From JBCCMB01 sp039026555 (GTDB taxonomy: Bacteria; Pseudomonadota; Alphaproteobacteria; Caulobacterales; Hyphomonadaceae): a stretch of 55,059 bases of DNA. This document shows positions 18,703 through 27,465 of the stretch, piece by piece (position 1 is the stretch's first letter; each line of letters begins with the position of its first letter). The DNA lies in the NCBI GenBank assembly GCA_039026555.1, contig JBCCMB010000005.1, positions 1 to 55,059 of the forward strand, in the 5' to 3' direction. Both the position numbers and the translations under genes were made by a program. Under the pieces are notes generated by a model. That model was given only the letters and a program-made list of their open reading frames with translations, was not told the DNA's origin and made no database searches.

Positions 18703-18772
18703 AGTTCGCCTCTCAACTCCCCGACACGGCGACGATCATTATGAACGCGCCGTTCGAAAAACTTTTGTTTGC

Positions 18773-18789
18773 GCCCACATTATGTGGGC
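18773..18789. promoter_or_regulatory. 17-bp palindromic operator-like site upstream of the TonB operon
   Basis: GCCCACAT and ATGTGGGC are perfect inverted 8-mers with one base between them. The near-zero spacer does not allow a good hairpin, so a dimeric DNA-binding protein is the more natural reader. It lies 71-87 bases before the DUF3450 start. It does not resemble the AT-rich Fur box. Confidence 0.45.
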
Positions 18790-19058
18790 CAATTTCCTGG
18801 CGCGCGTGAATGCGCGGCCCCGATCTACCAAGTTCTAATGACGGTTACGACGCTTTCGCGCCTTCCCACCAATTCGCGACGACTTAACTCGTCGTCTTTC
18901 TCGTATTAGCACGCCGCGCGTCGGTCCTCTCCGCAACGGCGTTACGCCCCTAATGCCCCAAACGGCAACTGGCCGCAACGGGACGCTAACAAATAGTCAA
19001 TAAAACGATCAACAAGTGAAATGCAAAGGACGCCACACCAATAACGCGTATAGGACAC

Positions 19059-19083
19059 AAACCCCTATAATAAAAGGGGTTTT
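19059..19083 (-). terminator. Hairpin downstream of tRNA-Gln, probable terminator
   Basis: A 7-bp stem AAACCCC/GGGGTTT (19059-19065 with 19076-19082) with an AT-rich 10-base loop lies 80 bases beyond the 3' end of the minus-strand tRNA-Gln. T-runs are short on both sides, so direction is uncertain. Confidence 0.45.
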
Positions 19084-19163
19084 GGTGCTGCACAGAATTT
19101 CGCACACCTAACGCGCTTTGTGGAAAACCACGTGATTGGAGACGCTTTTGACGAGGTCCTCCA

Positions 19164-19238
19164 TGGCTGGGGCGCCAGGATTCGAACCTGGGAATGCCGA
19201 TACCAAAAACCGGTGCCTTACCGCTTGGCGACGCCCCA
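19164..19238 (-). tRNA. tRNA-Gln (anticodon TTG)
   Basis: The reverse strand folds as a standard 75-base tRNA: acceptor stem TGGGGCG/CGCCCCA, D-arm with AAGCGGTAAGGC, anticodon loop TTTTGGT reading TTG, T-loop GGTTCGAATCC, and an encoded CCA end. It reads glutamine codons CAA and, by wobble, CAG. Confidence 0.95.
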
Positions 19239-19350
19239 TTGAGGAAGGGCAGCGTATTATCGAAAGTCATCCGCCATTGCAACAGCGTTCAGCTGCGCTC
19301 CGGCATTGATTGCCATAGGTTTTGAAAGCCGCTATATGCGCCCATCTTAT

Positions 19351-19427
19351 CGGAGTATAGCTCAGCCTGGTAGAGCACCGTCTTCGGGAGGCGGGGGTCG
19401 GAGGTTCGAATCCTCCTACTCCGACCA
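19351..19427 (+). tRNA. tRNA-Pro (anticodon CGG)
   Basis: A 77-base tRNA with acceptor stem CGGAGTA/TACTCCG, D-loop AGCTCAGCCTGGTAGAGC, anticodon loop TTCGGGA giving CGG, T-loop GGTTCGAATCC and an encoded CCA. It reads the proline codon CCG. It is oriented away from tRNA-Gln, so the two are separate units. Confidence 0.95.
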
Positions 19428-19564
19428 AGTGCGGGCTGCGCAACACACCGCCGCTCTCGCGCCGCTGTAGAAGCAGAGCGCCCCGCGACTTTTAATCCAT
19501 TGCCAGCGCCTTATCTTTTATCGATAAAGAGTTTTGCGCAATCCGCGCGCGCCTGGAGGCCGGC

Positions 19565-21319
19565 ATGAAGACGTTTTTACTTTCATTTTTGGGCGGTTTG
19601 ACCGCGCTTGTCCTATTCTTCCTCATCATTCCAGTCATCATCATCAGCGCGTTCAGCGGTGGAGAGGATGAAGGTCCTCAAGGCTCAGTCGTTCTGGCGG
19701 TCGATCTTCGCGCGTCTTACCCGGACCAGCGTCTGACAAGCGGGCCCGCCGCCATTTTCGGACAAGTGAGCTTTATCGACATTCTAACCCGCTTAGACGC
19801 CGCAGCAGACGACCCCAACGTGGAGGGCGTGTTCTTGCGCGCGAGCGAATTCGGCGTCGGCAGTGCGCGGGCCGAAGAATTGCGCACCGCGTTTTTGAAA
19901 CTGCGCGCGGCGGACAAATTTGTGATCGCGCATTCCCAGGGCTTTTTGACCGGCGGCCCCTCAAACTATCGAGCGGTGTCCTCAGCTGATGAAATTTGGC
20001 TTCAGCCCGGCGCGGACTTCAACGTCACCGGCGTGGCGTTCGAAACGCTCTTCTTCAAAGATCTGCTGGATAATATCGGCGTCACCTCGGAAATCGAAGC
20101 GCTGGGCGAATACAAAAATGCGCCCAATGTCTATAAAGAGACGGGCTATACCGACGCGCACGCCGAAACCCTTCAAGCGCTGGGCGAAGGCATATGGTCG
20201 ATCTCGATTGAGGACATCGCGGCGGACCGTGAGTTGGACCCCGCGGCGCTGCGCGCCATGCTGGAGGCGGGACCTAAAAGTCCCGACGCAGCGAAAACGC
20301 TGGGCCTTGTCGACAAATTGGGCTGGCCGGAAGAAGCCGCAGACGCCGCCACGGCGCGGGGCGGCGAAGCGGAGCTTTTGGACATCGCATACTATTCGCC
20401 GCCTGGCGTCGACGGCTCGGCGCCCGTAATCGCGTTGGTGGGCGGAGAAGGTCCGATTATCGGCGGCGCAAGCGGCGGCGATTTGTTCGACTTCAACTCA
20501 GATCCAATTTTCGCCTCGGACACAGTGTCGGCCGCCCTCCTCGCAGCGGCCGAAGACGAAGATGTCGAAGCGGTCGTCTTCCGCGTGGACAGCGGCGGCG
20601 GGTCAGCGATTGCATCCGATCAAATCTGGCGCGCCGTAGAACGCGTACAAGAAAGCGGAAAGCCCGTTGTCGTCTCTATGGGAACCGTCGCAGCGTCGGG
20701 AGGCTATTACGTCGCCATGGGCGCGGATGCGATCTTAGCCTCGCGCGCGAGCGTAACCGGCTCTATCGGCGTGTTCGGCGGAAAGATCGCCATCGCCGAC
20801 GGCCTGCGCCGCATCGGCGTCACGCCGGATCAAATCCAAATCGGCGGCGAAGTGGCCTCGGCGTATTCGACAGAGCGTCTCACAGACGTTCAGCGCGCGG
20901 CGCTCGTTGAGTCTTTGGAACGCGTCTATGACCGCTTTACGAGCCTCGCCGCCGAAGGACGCGGCATGTCCATCGAAGATCTGCAGGCGGTCGCCCAGGG
21001 CCGCGTGTGGACCGGCGAAGACGCAATGGCGGTCGGCCTTGTCGACGAGATGGGCGGGCTGATGGCCGCCATCGACAAAGCAAAGGCGCTGGCGGAAATC
21101 GACATTGATGAAGATGTCGAATTGCGCACGCCGTATGAAGAATTGACCCCGATGGAGGCCTTCGCGTCTTTGCTGGGCGTCAGCGCACGCGAGGCGAAAG
21201 GACTACAGGTCTTGTCGCGCATTGTCGGCGACGACCAAATCATCGGCGCGTTTCAGCAAATCCAATCGATGGAGCGGCATCCGCTTCAAGCTGCGGCGCC
21301 GCCCCTGCGCGAGAATTAA
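19565..21319 (+). CDS. sppA: Signal peptide peptidase SppA (67K type)
   Basis: A membrane-bound serine protease that degrades cleaved signal peptides. The 584-residue protein has one N-terminal membrane anchor (residues ~5-30) and two tandem SppA/S49 domains, the long 67K form. The catalytic dyad is recognisable as Lys184 in LGEYKNAPNVY of the first half and Ser378 in TVAASGGYYVA of the second half. It stands alone after tRNA-Pro. Its stop codon is part of an 8-bp inverted repeat shared with the convergent oppA stop. Confidence 0.95.
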   Translation: MKTFLLSFLGGLTALVLFFLIIPVIIISAFSGGEDEGPQGSVVLAVDLRASYPDQRLTSGPAAIFGQVSFIDILTRLDAAADDPNVEGVFLRASEFGVGSARAEELRTAFLKLRAADKFVIAHSQGFLTGGPSNYRAVSSADEIWLQPGADFNVTGVAFETLFFKDLLDNIGVTSEIEALGEYKNAPNVYKETGYTDAHAETLQALGEGIWSISIEDIAADRELDPAALRAMLEAGPKSPDAAKTLGLVDKLGWPEEAADAATARGGEAELLDIAYYSPPGVDGSAPVIALVGGEGPIIGGASGGDLFDFNSDPIFASDTVSAALLAAAEDEDVEAVVFRVDSGGGSAIASDQIWRAVERVQESGKPVVVSMGTVAASGGYYVAMGADAILASRASVTGSIGVFGGKIAIADGLRRIGVTPDQIQIGGEVASAYSTERLTDVQRAALVESLERVYDRFTSLAAEGRGMSIEDLQAVAQGRVWTGEDAMAVGLVDEMGGLMAAIDKAKALAEIDIDEDVELRTPYEELTPMEAFASLLGVSAREAKGLQVLSRIVGDDQIIGAFQQIQSMERHPLQAAAPPLREN

Positions 21320-21327
21320 TCTCGCGC
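21307..21327. terminator. Hairpin spanning the convergent stop codons of sppA and oppA
   Basis: GCGCGAGA (21307-21314) and TCTCGCGC (21320-21327) are perfect inverted copies with a 5-base loop that holds the sppA TAA. The last base belongs to the oppA stop on the other strand. No T-run follows, so stopping both transcripts here is an inference. Confidence 0.4.
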
Positions 21328-22931
21328 TATCCGGCGCGGCAGATAAACCGGCTGGGATGGACGTCTTCAATATTGTCCTCATAACCAGTCAAATTTGGGT
21401 TCACGAGATTGCGGCTGGCGCGGACGGACAGAGGCGCGATGGCGCCGGCTTCTAAAATCATCGTCTCGGCTTGGCGCAGTAAGCCGGCCCGCGTCTCCAT
21501 GTCCCGCTCCAGATTGGACGCCTCCAAAAGCGCGTCGTATTGAGGGTTGTCGAAGCCGCCATAATTCATCGGCCCCGTGGTCGACTGCAGCAGATAAAGA
21601 TAATTCTGCGCGTCGTTATAGTCGGCGGCCCAAGCGGCGTTCGACACCTGGAAATCGCCCTCTTGCAACTGGTTGTACAAGACGCGCGTCTCTACCCGGC
21701 GGATCGAAACGTCCACCCACTCCGCGATGTCTTTCCAGTTAGATTGGACCACCGGCGCGAATTTCGGGCTCTCGCCGGTGGACATGAAGGTGTATTCGAA
21801 CGTCAAAGGGTTGTCTGGCCCATAGCCGGCCTCTTCCAACAAGTTCCGGGCCATTTGAAACCGCTCATCCAAAGGTGCGTCCTTCCAGGACGCTTGCGGC
21901 GCGTTCTCATAATTAGCGATGCCGGGGGGCACAAACGCATAGGCCGGCGTTTGCGAGCCTTGCATCACTTCTTCAGTGATGAATTGGCGGTCCAACGTCA
22001 TTGAAAGCGCGATACGCACGCGCTCGTCATTGAAGGGCGCAGACCGCGTATTGAAAACGATGTAATTCGTCGCAAGAAACTCGTGGAGGCGCGCCCATCC
22101 GGGTAGAATCTCTTTTAGCTCTTCATAACGACGTCCGGGAAAATCATTGTTTGTGTCGATCTTGCCGGTTTGCGCAAGGCGGATCACGGCGTCCTGGTCG
22201 CTATAAGGATAATAGACGATCTCGTCGAAGCAGACATTTTCCGCGTCATAAAAGGTCGGATTCTTGACGGATCGCAGGAAATCGCCGGTCCGCCATTGGG
22301 CGAGTTTATAGGGACCGTTGACCACAAGATTTTCCGGCCGCGTCCACGCGTCACCGAACTCGCGCACAGCATGCGCCGGCACGGGGTGCGCAACGTAATG
22401 CTTCAGCAATTCGGGCAGATAGGGCGCGGGATATTCGAGCGTCAGCTCAAACGTTTCAGCGTCGATCGCTTTTGCGCCCAATTCTTCAACCGACAGCTGG
22501 CCGCCATTCACTGCCTGGGCGTTCTTCACGACATACAGCAGGGACGCATAGGAGACGCCCGTGGTGGTCGGGTCCATCAAACGCCGCATGGCGAATTCAA
22601 AATCATACGCGGTGACGGGTTCGCCATCCGACCAGAAGAAGGGACGTAAATTAAACGTCCATGTCAGCCCATCCTCGCTAACACTCCAGCTTTCAGCGAC
22701 GGTCGGCACGGGATTGGCGTTCGCGTCGTCTGCGAACAAGCCGACAAACATGTCGTTGATGACATAGCGCTCCCACGTGCCTTCAGCTTTATGAGGATCG
22801 ACGGTGTCGGGATTTGCGGTGATGCCTCGGTGCAGCACATTGTCCGCAACAGGGTCGCCGCCGCCGCATGCGGCCGCAAAGCTCGCGATCGCCGCGGCCA
22901 ATCCGATCTTCAATGCGCTTGCAAACCTCAT
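21327..22931 (-). CDS. oppA: Peptide ABC transporter substrate-binding lipoprotein (OppA-like)
   Basis: The 534-residue protein is a class C solute-binding protein. A lipoprotein signal with lipobox AAAC is followed by the family signatures NPDTVDPHKAEG and SWSVSEDGLTWTFNLR. It binds oligopeptides in the periplasm and delivers them to the OppB/OppC permease encoded just upstream. It is the last gene of the three-gene unit oppB-oppC-oppA, 60 bases after oppC. No ATPase gene accompanies it, so ATPases must be encoded elsewhere if the transporter works. Confidence 0.9.
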   Translation of the reverse strand: MRFASALKIGLAAAIASFAAACGGGDPVADNVLHRGITANPDTVDPHKAEGTWERYVINDMFVGLFADDANANPVPTVAESWSVSEDGLTWTFNLRPFFWSDGEPVTAYDFEFAMRRLMDPTTTGVSYASLLYVVKNAQAVNGGQLSVEELGAKAIDAETFELTLEYPAPYLPELLKHYVAHPVPAHAVREFGDAWTRPENLVVNGPYKLAQWRTGDFLRSVKNPTFYDAENVCFDEIVYYPYSDQDAVIRLAQTGKIDTNNDFPGRRYEELKEILPGWARLHEFLATNYIVFNTRSAPFNDERVRIALSMTLDRQFITEEVMQGSQTPAYAFVPPGIANYENAPQASWKDAPLDERFQMARNLLEEAGYGPDNPLTFEYTFMSTGESPKFAPVVQSNWKDIAEWVDVSIRRVETRVLYNQLQEGDFQVSNAAWAADYNDAQNYLYLLQSTTGPMNYGGFDNPQYDALLEASNLERDMETRAGLLRQAETMILEAGAIAPLSVRASRNLVNPNLTGYEDNIEDVHPSRFICRAG

Positions 22932-22990
22932 GTGTCTTGGTCCTTGTCTGATCTGTCGCCTCGATGATTGAGGATCTTTGATGTGGGTGT

Positions 22991-23893
22991 CTACCGGTCG
23001 CGCGGATCGATCGCGTCGCGTAAGCCGTCGCCAATGAAGTTAAGCGCGAGCAACGCGGACACCATTGTGAGCGCCGGTGCCAATAGCAGCCAAAGCTTGG
23101 ACATGTTCTCGCGCCCCTCGGAAATTAAGAGCCCTAAAGAGGTGAGCGGTTCGTTCACGCCAAGGCCGAGGAAGGACAAGAAGCTCTCCGCCAGAATAAC
23201 GACCGGCAGGGTGAGCGTCACATAAACGGCGACGGGCCCCAGAAGATTGGGCACGATATGACGCGTGACGATTTTAACGGGAGGTACGCCGCTCGCGCGG
23301 GCCGCTTCGACAAATTCACGCTGGCGGAGCGTCAAAGTCTGCCCACGGACAATCCGCGCCATGGTCAGCCATTCCACCGCGCCAATGGCCAGGAAGATCA
23401 GGAAGATGTTCTGCCCGAACACGACCGTCAGCAGGATGACGAAAAAGATAAAAGGCATCGCATAGATCACATCGACAATACGCATCATGATCTGATCGAC
23501 GCGGCCGCCCAGATAGCCTGCGGTCGCGCCCCAAGCGACGCCGATCACCAAGCTCACGCAGGTCGCGATGACGCCCACCGCCAGGGAGACGCGCAGGCCC
23601 ACCATTAATCGCACCGCCAGATCCCGGCCCAACATGTCGGTGCCCAAGATGTGAAAATTCTCAAAGGTCGGAGAGATCGCCACGCGGTCGCGATAAATCG
23701 CATCATAGTTATGTGGCCAGACCATCGGCCCAAAAACGGCGATGATTACCAGCCCGCCGAGCAACCACACGCTGGTAACCGCCGCTTTATTGCGCATCAA
23801 TCGGGCGCGGGCGTCATCCCATAAGGACCGCCCCTCCTCCGCCGCGCGGGACATCGCCCGCGAGCCGCCCAGATCAGGTGCGGTCACATTCAT
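22991..23893 (-). CDS. oppC: Peptide ABC transporter permease (OppC-like)
   Basis: A 300-residue membrane permease with an N-terminal OppC extension, about six membrane helices, and the EAA-loop segment EAARASGVPPVKIVTRHIVPN that contacts the ATPase. The N-terminal motif ILGTDMLGRDLAVRLMVG is also typical of OppC. It overlaps the oppB stop by 4 bases (ATGA), showing coupled translation. It pairs with OppB to form the channel. Confidence 0.93.
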   Translation of the reverse strand: MNVTAPDLGGSRAMSRAAEEGRSLWDDARARLMRNKAAVTSVWLLGGLVIIAVFGPMVWPHNYDAIYRDRVAISPTFENFHILGTDMLGRDLAVRLMVGLRVSLAVGVIATCVSLVIGVAWGATAGYLGGRVDQIMMRIVDVIYAMPFIFFVILLTVVFGQNIFLIFLAIGAVEWLTMARIVRGQTLTLRQREFVEAARASGVPPVKIVTRHIVPNLLGPVAVYVTLTLPVVILAESFLSFLGLGVNEPLTSLGLLISEGRENMSKLWLLLAPALTMVSALLALNFIGDGLRDAIDPRDR

Positions 23894-24885
23894 TCATAGC
23901 TCACTTTGGGATCCAAGATCCCATAGGCGATGTCGGCGATGAGATTGAAGGCGACAATCAAGCCCGCATATAGAATGACGACGCCCATCACGAGCGGGTA
24001 GTCGCGATTGATGGCGCCGTCGATAAAGTATTGCCCGACGCCCGGTAGGCCGAACACGCGTTCGATCACCACCGACCCTGTCAACAAGCCCGCCGTCGCC
24101 GGGCCGATATAGCTGACCAGCGGCAAAGCCGCCGCCGGCGCTGCGTGACGCCACAATATGCGCGCTTCAGACAGCCCCTTGGCGCGCGCCGTTCGAACAA
24201 AATTTGATCGCAAAACTTCAATCATCGAGGCGCGCATCAATCGTGAGACAATGGCGATTTGCGGCAAGGCGAGCGTCAAGACAGGCAGGAAGATGGTGTA
24301 AAAACTCATCCGCCCCAAGTCCAAGCCGCCGGCGGCGAACCAGCCCAGCCAGACCCCAAACACCAATGATAAAATCGGCCCTGTGACGAAGGTGGGTATG
24401 GATATTCCCGCCATGGCGAGACCCATCACCGAATAATCCGCAGCGCTATTTTGTCTCAGCGCGGCGACGACCCCCAGCCCGCCGCCTATCGCTAAGGCCA
24501 ACCCCATGGCGCAAGCGCCGATCGTCAGGCTGACGGGCAACCCTTCTGCGATAAGTTCCGAGACAGATTTGTCCTTATTGCGCATAGATGGGCCCAAATC
24601 GCCCTGCACCGCGTTGAGAAGGTAATCGCCGTATTGCTCGATCAACGGCTTATCTAATCCAAGCGAGGCGCGGATATTCGCCTCCACTTCCGGCGAAAGC
24701 TTCCGCTCCATGCTGTAAGGATTGCCCGGCGCCGCCCGCATCAGGAAAAACGCCAATGTGATGATCGCCAACATGGTGGGAATCGACAACAGCAACCTGC
24801 CCGCCGCATAGGCGGCTGGGAAACGTGAGATCACGCCAGGTAACGATGATTTGCGCGGCTTATCGTCCAAGTTTCTTTGCGCCAT
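23890..24885 (-). CDS. oppB: Peptide ABC transporter permease (OppB-like)
   Basis: A 331-residue permease with the OppB signature AAPGNPY in the first periplasmic loop, six predicted membrane helices, and the EAA-like loop NFVRTARAKGLSEARILWRH. The N-terminus is ~25 residues longer than usual, so a start at a later codon is possible; no good ribosome-binding site distinguishes them. It is the first gene of oppB-oppC-oppA. Its start lies about 100 bases from the divergent sulfurtransferase-family gene. Confidence 0.9.
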   Translation of the reverse strand: MAQRNLDDKPRKSSLPGVISRFPAAYAAGRLLLSIPTMLAIITLAFFLMRAAPGNPYSMERKLSPEVEANIRASLGLDKPLIEQYGDYLLNAVQGDLGPSMRNKDKSVSELIAEGLPVSLTIGACAMGLALAIGGGLGVVAALRQNSAADYSVMGLAMAGISIPTFVTGPILSLVFGVWLGWFAAGGLDLGRMSFYTIFLPVLTLALPQIAIVSRLMRASMIEVLRSNFVRTARAKGLSEARILWRHAAPAAALPLVSYIGPATAGLLTGSVVIERVFGLPGVGQYFIDGAINRDYPLVMGVVILYAGLIVAFNLIADIAYGILDPKVSYE

Positions 24886-24989
24886 CTTAAGTGAAGGGGA
24901 TAAGGTCGCGCCAGAATACGACCTGTTGCGTTATTGGCCGGGCCTCATGCCAAACTGTCAATGACATGACGCATACAGAAGGAAAAACC

Positions 24990-25421
24990 ATGGCTGATGT
25001 TCGCAAAGTCGCCGATAATTTCGCCGTTGCGCCACAGATCGCGCACGAGGATTTCGCCGAAATCGCCGCCGCGGGCTTCAAATTCATCGTCAACAATCGC
25101 CCTGACGGCGAAGCGCACGACCAAATCGCCAGCGTTGACGCTCAAAGGGCAGCCGAAGCCGTTGGTCTGACATACGCCTATATTCCAGTCGTCGGCGCGC
25201 CGAACCTGTCAAATGTCGACGCGCTGGCTGAGGCGTTGAGCAAAATTGAGGGGCCTACCTTGGCGTATTGCCGATCAGGTACGCGGTCCATAACGCTATG
25301 GGCCTTAACTCAGGCGAAGATGGGGGCGCTGGCCCCAGGACAAGCCGTCTCGGCCGCAGAGACAGCCGGATATGATTTGCACCACCTAGAGCCCGTACTC
25401 GCCAAACTGGCGTCGGCTTGA
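24990..25421 (+). CDS. TIGR01244-type phosphatase/sulfur-transferase-like protein
   Basis: A 143-residue protein with the fold of the beta-lactamase-hydrolase-like phosphatase family. The active-site loop is CRSGTRS with Cys94 and Arg99, and the segment KFIVNNRPDGEA precedes it. Related domains are fused to metallo-hydrolases in sulfide metabolism, so a thiol or persulfide substrate is possible, though inferred. The ATG at 24990 has AAGGA upstream; a longer frame from 24966 or earlier is open. It is divergent from oppB. Confidence 0.75.
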   Translation: MADVRKVADNFAVAPQIAHEDFAEIAAAGFKFIVNNRPDGEAHDQIASVDAQRAAEAVGLTYAYIPVVGAPNLSNVDALAEALSKIEGPTLAYCRSGTRSITLWALTQAKMGALAPGQAVSAAETAGYDLHHLEPVLAKLASA

Positions 25422-25603
25422 GACACCGATTCGTAAGGGAGCGGCGGCGTGTTCATTTTTGCAAATAAGACAAACGGCCACGAAGTCGCCCCAAAGTGGC
25501 ATATGAAGAGAAATCTTGTAGAGGGGTTACGCCTATCGGGCGAGAGGGGATACAAGCGACGAGTAGTTTTTAGCGGCGCTAAGAGCGAATGCAGGGAGAG
25601 GGT

Positions 25604-26530
25604 ATGTTGAAATCTCTGTGGACGTCGGACTTCGTCCTCGACGACGGCGTGGTCCTGGTCAAAAAGACAGGCGCGCGCGTGGCCCTCACCTTTAGCCTCG
25701 CGAACGACATTTTCACTTGGTTTTGTTTCTACACTCTGGCGCAGGCCTGGCGTATCTGGCGGCGCGTGACCGGCCATAAACGTCCAACCATCGCATTCGC
25801 CCCAGATAAGCCGCGACCTTGGTACCTCATCTGGCCCGTTATGCATGTCGCAGGCGCTAAGCTTGTCGACGACACCTCACAAGCCGACATCGTCATGCAT
25901 TTTGACGATACGACCGAAACGGTAAGCGAGGCGCCGCGCGTTTCTGACACGGCGCGCCTTGTGAATTTCAACTGCCCGGACATATCCAAATCTTTCGTCG
26001 CGGCGGCGTTTGAACGCGCTGCGGGCTATTCATTATCAATTGACCCAGAAACCTTTGACGGCCCGATGGTCGACAAATCTGAAATCAACGCCACGCATGA
26101 TGGCCGCATTATTGTTGGTCCGACGCCGCGCGAGACCGGCCGCGCGTATCAGCGCCTGATCGACAATTCCATTCCCGGCGGCCTCGTCGAAGACCTCCGC
26201 ACCGTCACCGTCGGCGGCGAGCCGATTCTCGTTTTCAAAAAGCGCCGCCGTATCGGCCGCCGCTTTCTCAACGAAAATGTCGAGGTCGAATTAGCCTCTG
26301 TGTCTGAGACTTTTAGTCGCGAGGAAATCGCGCTAATCCGCCGCTTTACGGCAGAGATCGGCATGGATTGGGGCGGTGTCGACGTTCTGCGTGATGCAAG
26401 CGATGGACGCATCTATATTGTTGACGCTAACAAGACCGATATGGGGCCGCCGGTGGCGCTTCCCCTTGGACAGAAACTTCGCGCGACGCGCCGTCTGGCG
26501 CGCGCTTTTGGAACCCGCTTCGCCCCATAA
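25604..26530 (+). CDS. Hypothetical protein with an ATP-grasp-like C-terminus
   Basis: A 308-residue protein of unknown function. The C-terminal part contains GMDWGGVDVLRD followed by DGRIYIVDANKTD, an arrangement that resembles the metal-binding end of ATP-grasp ligases; the middle holds further features compatible with that fold, such as KSEINATHDGRIIVG. The N-terminal ~60 residues contain a hydrophobic patch. The start at 25604 is preceded by GGGAGAG; an ATG at 25589 is in frame but has no site. The MBL-fold gene follows after 25 bases. The ATP-grasp assignment is tentative. Confidence 0.55.
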   Translation: MLKSLWTSDFVLDDGVVLVKKTGARVALTFSLANDIFTWFCFYTLAQAWRIWRRVTGHKRPTIAFAPDKPRPWYLIWPVMHVAGAKLVDDTSQADIVMHFDDTTETVSEAPRVSDTARLVNFNCPDISKSFVAAAFERAAGYSLSIDPETFDGPMVDKSEINATHDGRIIVGPTPRETGRAYQRLIDNSIPGGLVEDLRTVTVGGEPILVFKKRRRIGRRFLNENVEVELASVSETFSREEIALIRRFTAEIGMDWGGVDVLRDASDGRIYIVDANKTDMGPPVALPLGQKLRATRRLARAFGTRFAP

Positions 26531-26555
26531 TTAGTAAGAGGACGGACACCCGCAA

Positions 26556-27458
26556 ATGGCCGGCATCCCCTTCGTACGCGATTTAGATTTCGAGTATGAG
26601 CGCGTTGATCAAGTCAGCCCGCTCATCCGCCGTATCGTTGCTGATAATCCGGGGCCTTTCACCTATACAGGGACAGGCGTTTACGTGATCGGCCGCGGCT
26701 CGGTCGCCGTGATAGACCCTGGCCCGGACCACGCACCGCATTTTGAAGCTTTAAAGCGTGCGCTGGAGGGCGAGACGGTTTCCCACGTATTGGTCACGCA
26801 CTCGCATATGGATCACTCACCCCTCGCCCACCCGCTAGCGGATTGGGCGGGCTGCAAAGTCTGGGCGGGCGGCCCGGCCATCCCCACAGAATCGGATGTT
26901 CGCATGGAGGCAGGCGATGATCTGCGCTTTAGGCCGGACATTAATCTGAGCGACGGGCAAGTCATTGAAGGCGAAGGCTGGACCGTGGAAGCGATTGCAA
27001 CACCCGGCCACACCTCCAACCATTTTTGTTTTGCGCTGAAAGACGAAAATGCGCTCTTCTCCGGCGACCATGTCATGGGCTGGTCGACAACGGTGATCTC
27101 TCCGCCGGACGGGCATATGGGCGATTATTTCGCCAGCCTCGAAAAGATCCGCGAACGAGGCTTTTCCACCATTTGGCCGACGCATGGACCGCCCGTCAGA
27201 GACGTCGCCGAGTTCATGGACGCTTACATTTCGCATCGCCACGCGCGCGAAGACGCCATTCTGGAGCGCCTCAAAGCCGGCGACACGCGCATCCCGGAGA
27301 TGGTGAGCGTCATCTACAAAGACGTCGACAAACGCCTGCATCCCGCCGCGTGTCACTCCGTCATGGCGCACATGATCCATTTGACGGAAACAGGCCAAGT
27401 CCAGGTTGACGCGGAACACGGCCTCAAATCCGAATACCGGCTAGCGGAAACGGTTTAG
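26556..27458 (+). CDS. MBL-fold metallo-hydrolase (LACTB2-like)
   Basis: The 300-residue protein has the metallo-beta-lactamase signature THSHMDHSP (HxHxDH), a following GHTSNHFCF metal-ligand histidine, and SGDHVMGW with the bridging aspartate. Relatives include LACTB2, an RNA-cleaving enzyme, and generic thioester hydrolases; the substrate here cannot be told. A C-terminal winged-helix-like region (residues ~230-300) is present, as in LACTB2. It follows the ATP-grasp-like gene closely and may share its transcript. Confidence 0.88.
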   Translation: MAGIPFVRDLDFEYERVDQVSPLIRRIVADNPGPFTYTGTGVYVIGRGSVAVIDPGPDHAPHFEALKRALEGETVSHVLVTHSHMDHSPLAHPLADWAGCKVWAGGPAIPTESDVRMEAGDDLRFRPDINLSDGQVIEGEGWTVEAIATPGHTSNHFCFALKDENALFSGDHVMGWSTTVISPPDGHMGDYFASLEKIRERGFSTIWPTHGPPVRDVAEFMDAYISHRHAREDAILERLKAGDTRIPEMVSVIYKDVDKRLHPAACHSVMAHMIHLTETGQVQVDAEHGLKSEYRLAETV

Positions 27459-27465
27459 ACCACGC

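Larger units (their letters stand above)
18703..19163. other. Noncoding region upstream of the TonB operon and next to tRNA-Gln
   Basis: I find no gene in these 461 bases. They contain the palindrome at 18773-18789, a 6-bp-stem hairpin at 18878-18896 followed by TTTC, and the hairpin at 19059-19082. The promoter of the minus-strand TonB operon must lie here, but no convincing -35/-10 pair stands out. Confidence 0.6.

Noticed and set aside
18703..19350. Integration (att) site at the tRNA genes
   Set aside because: Both tRNAs are complete with encoded CCA, and I see no repeated 3' end or integrase nearby.
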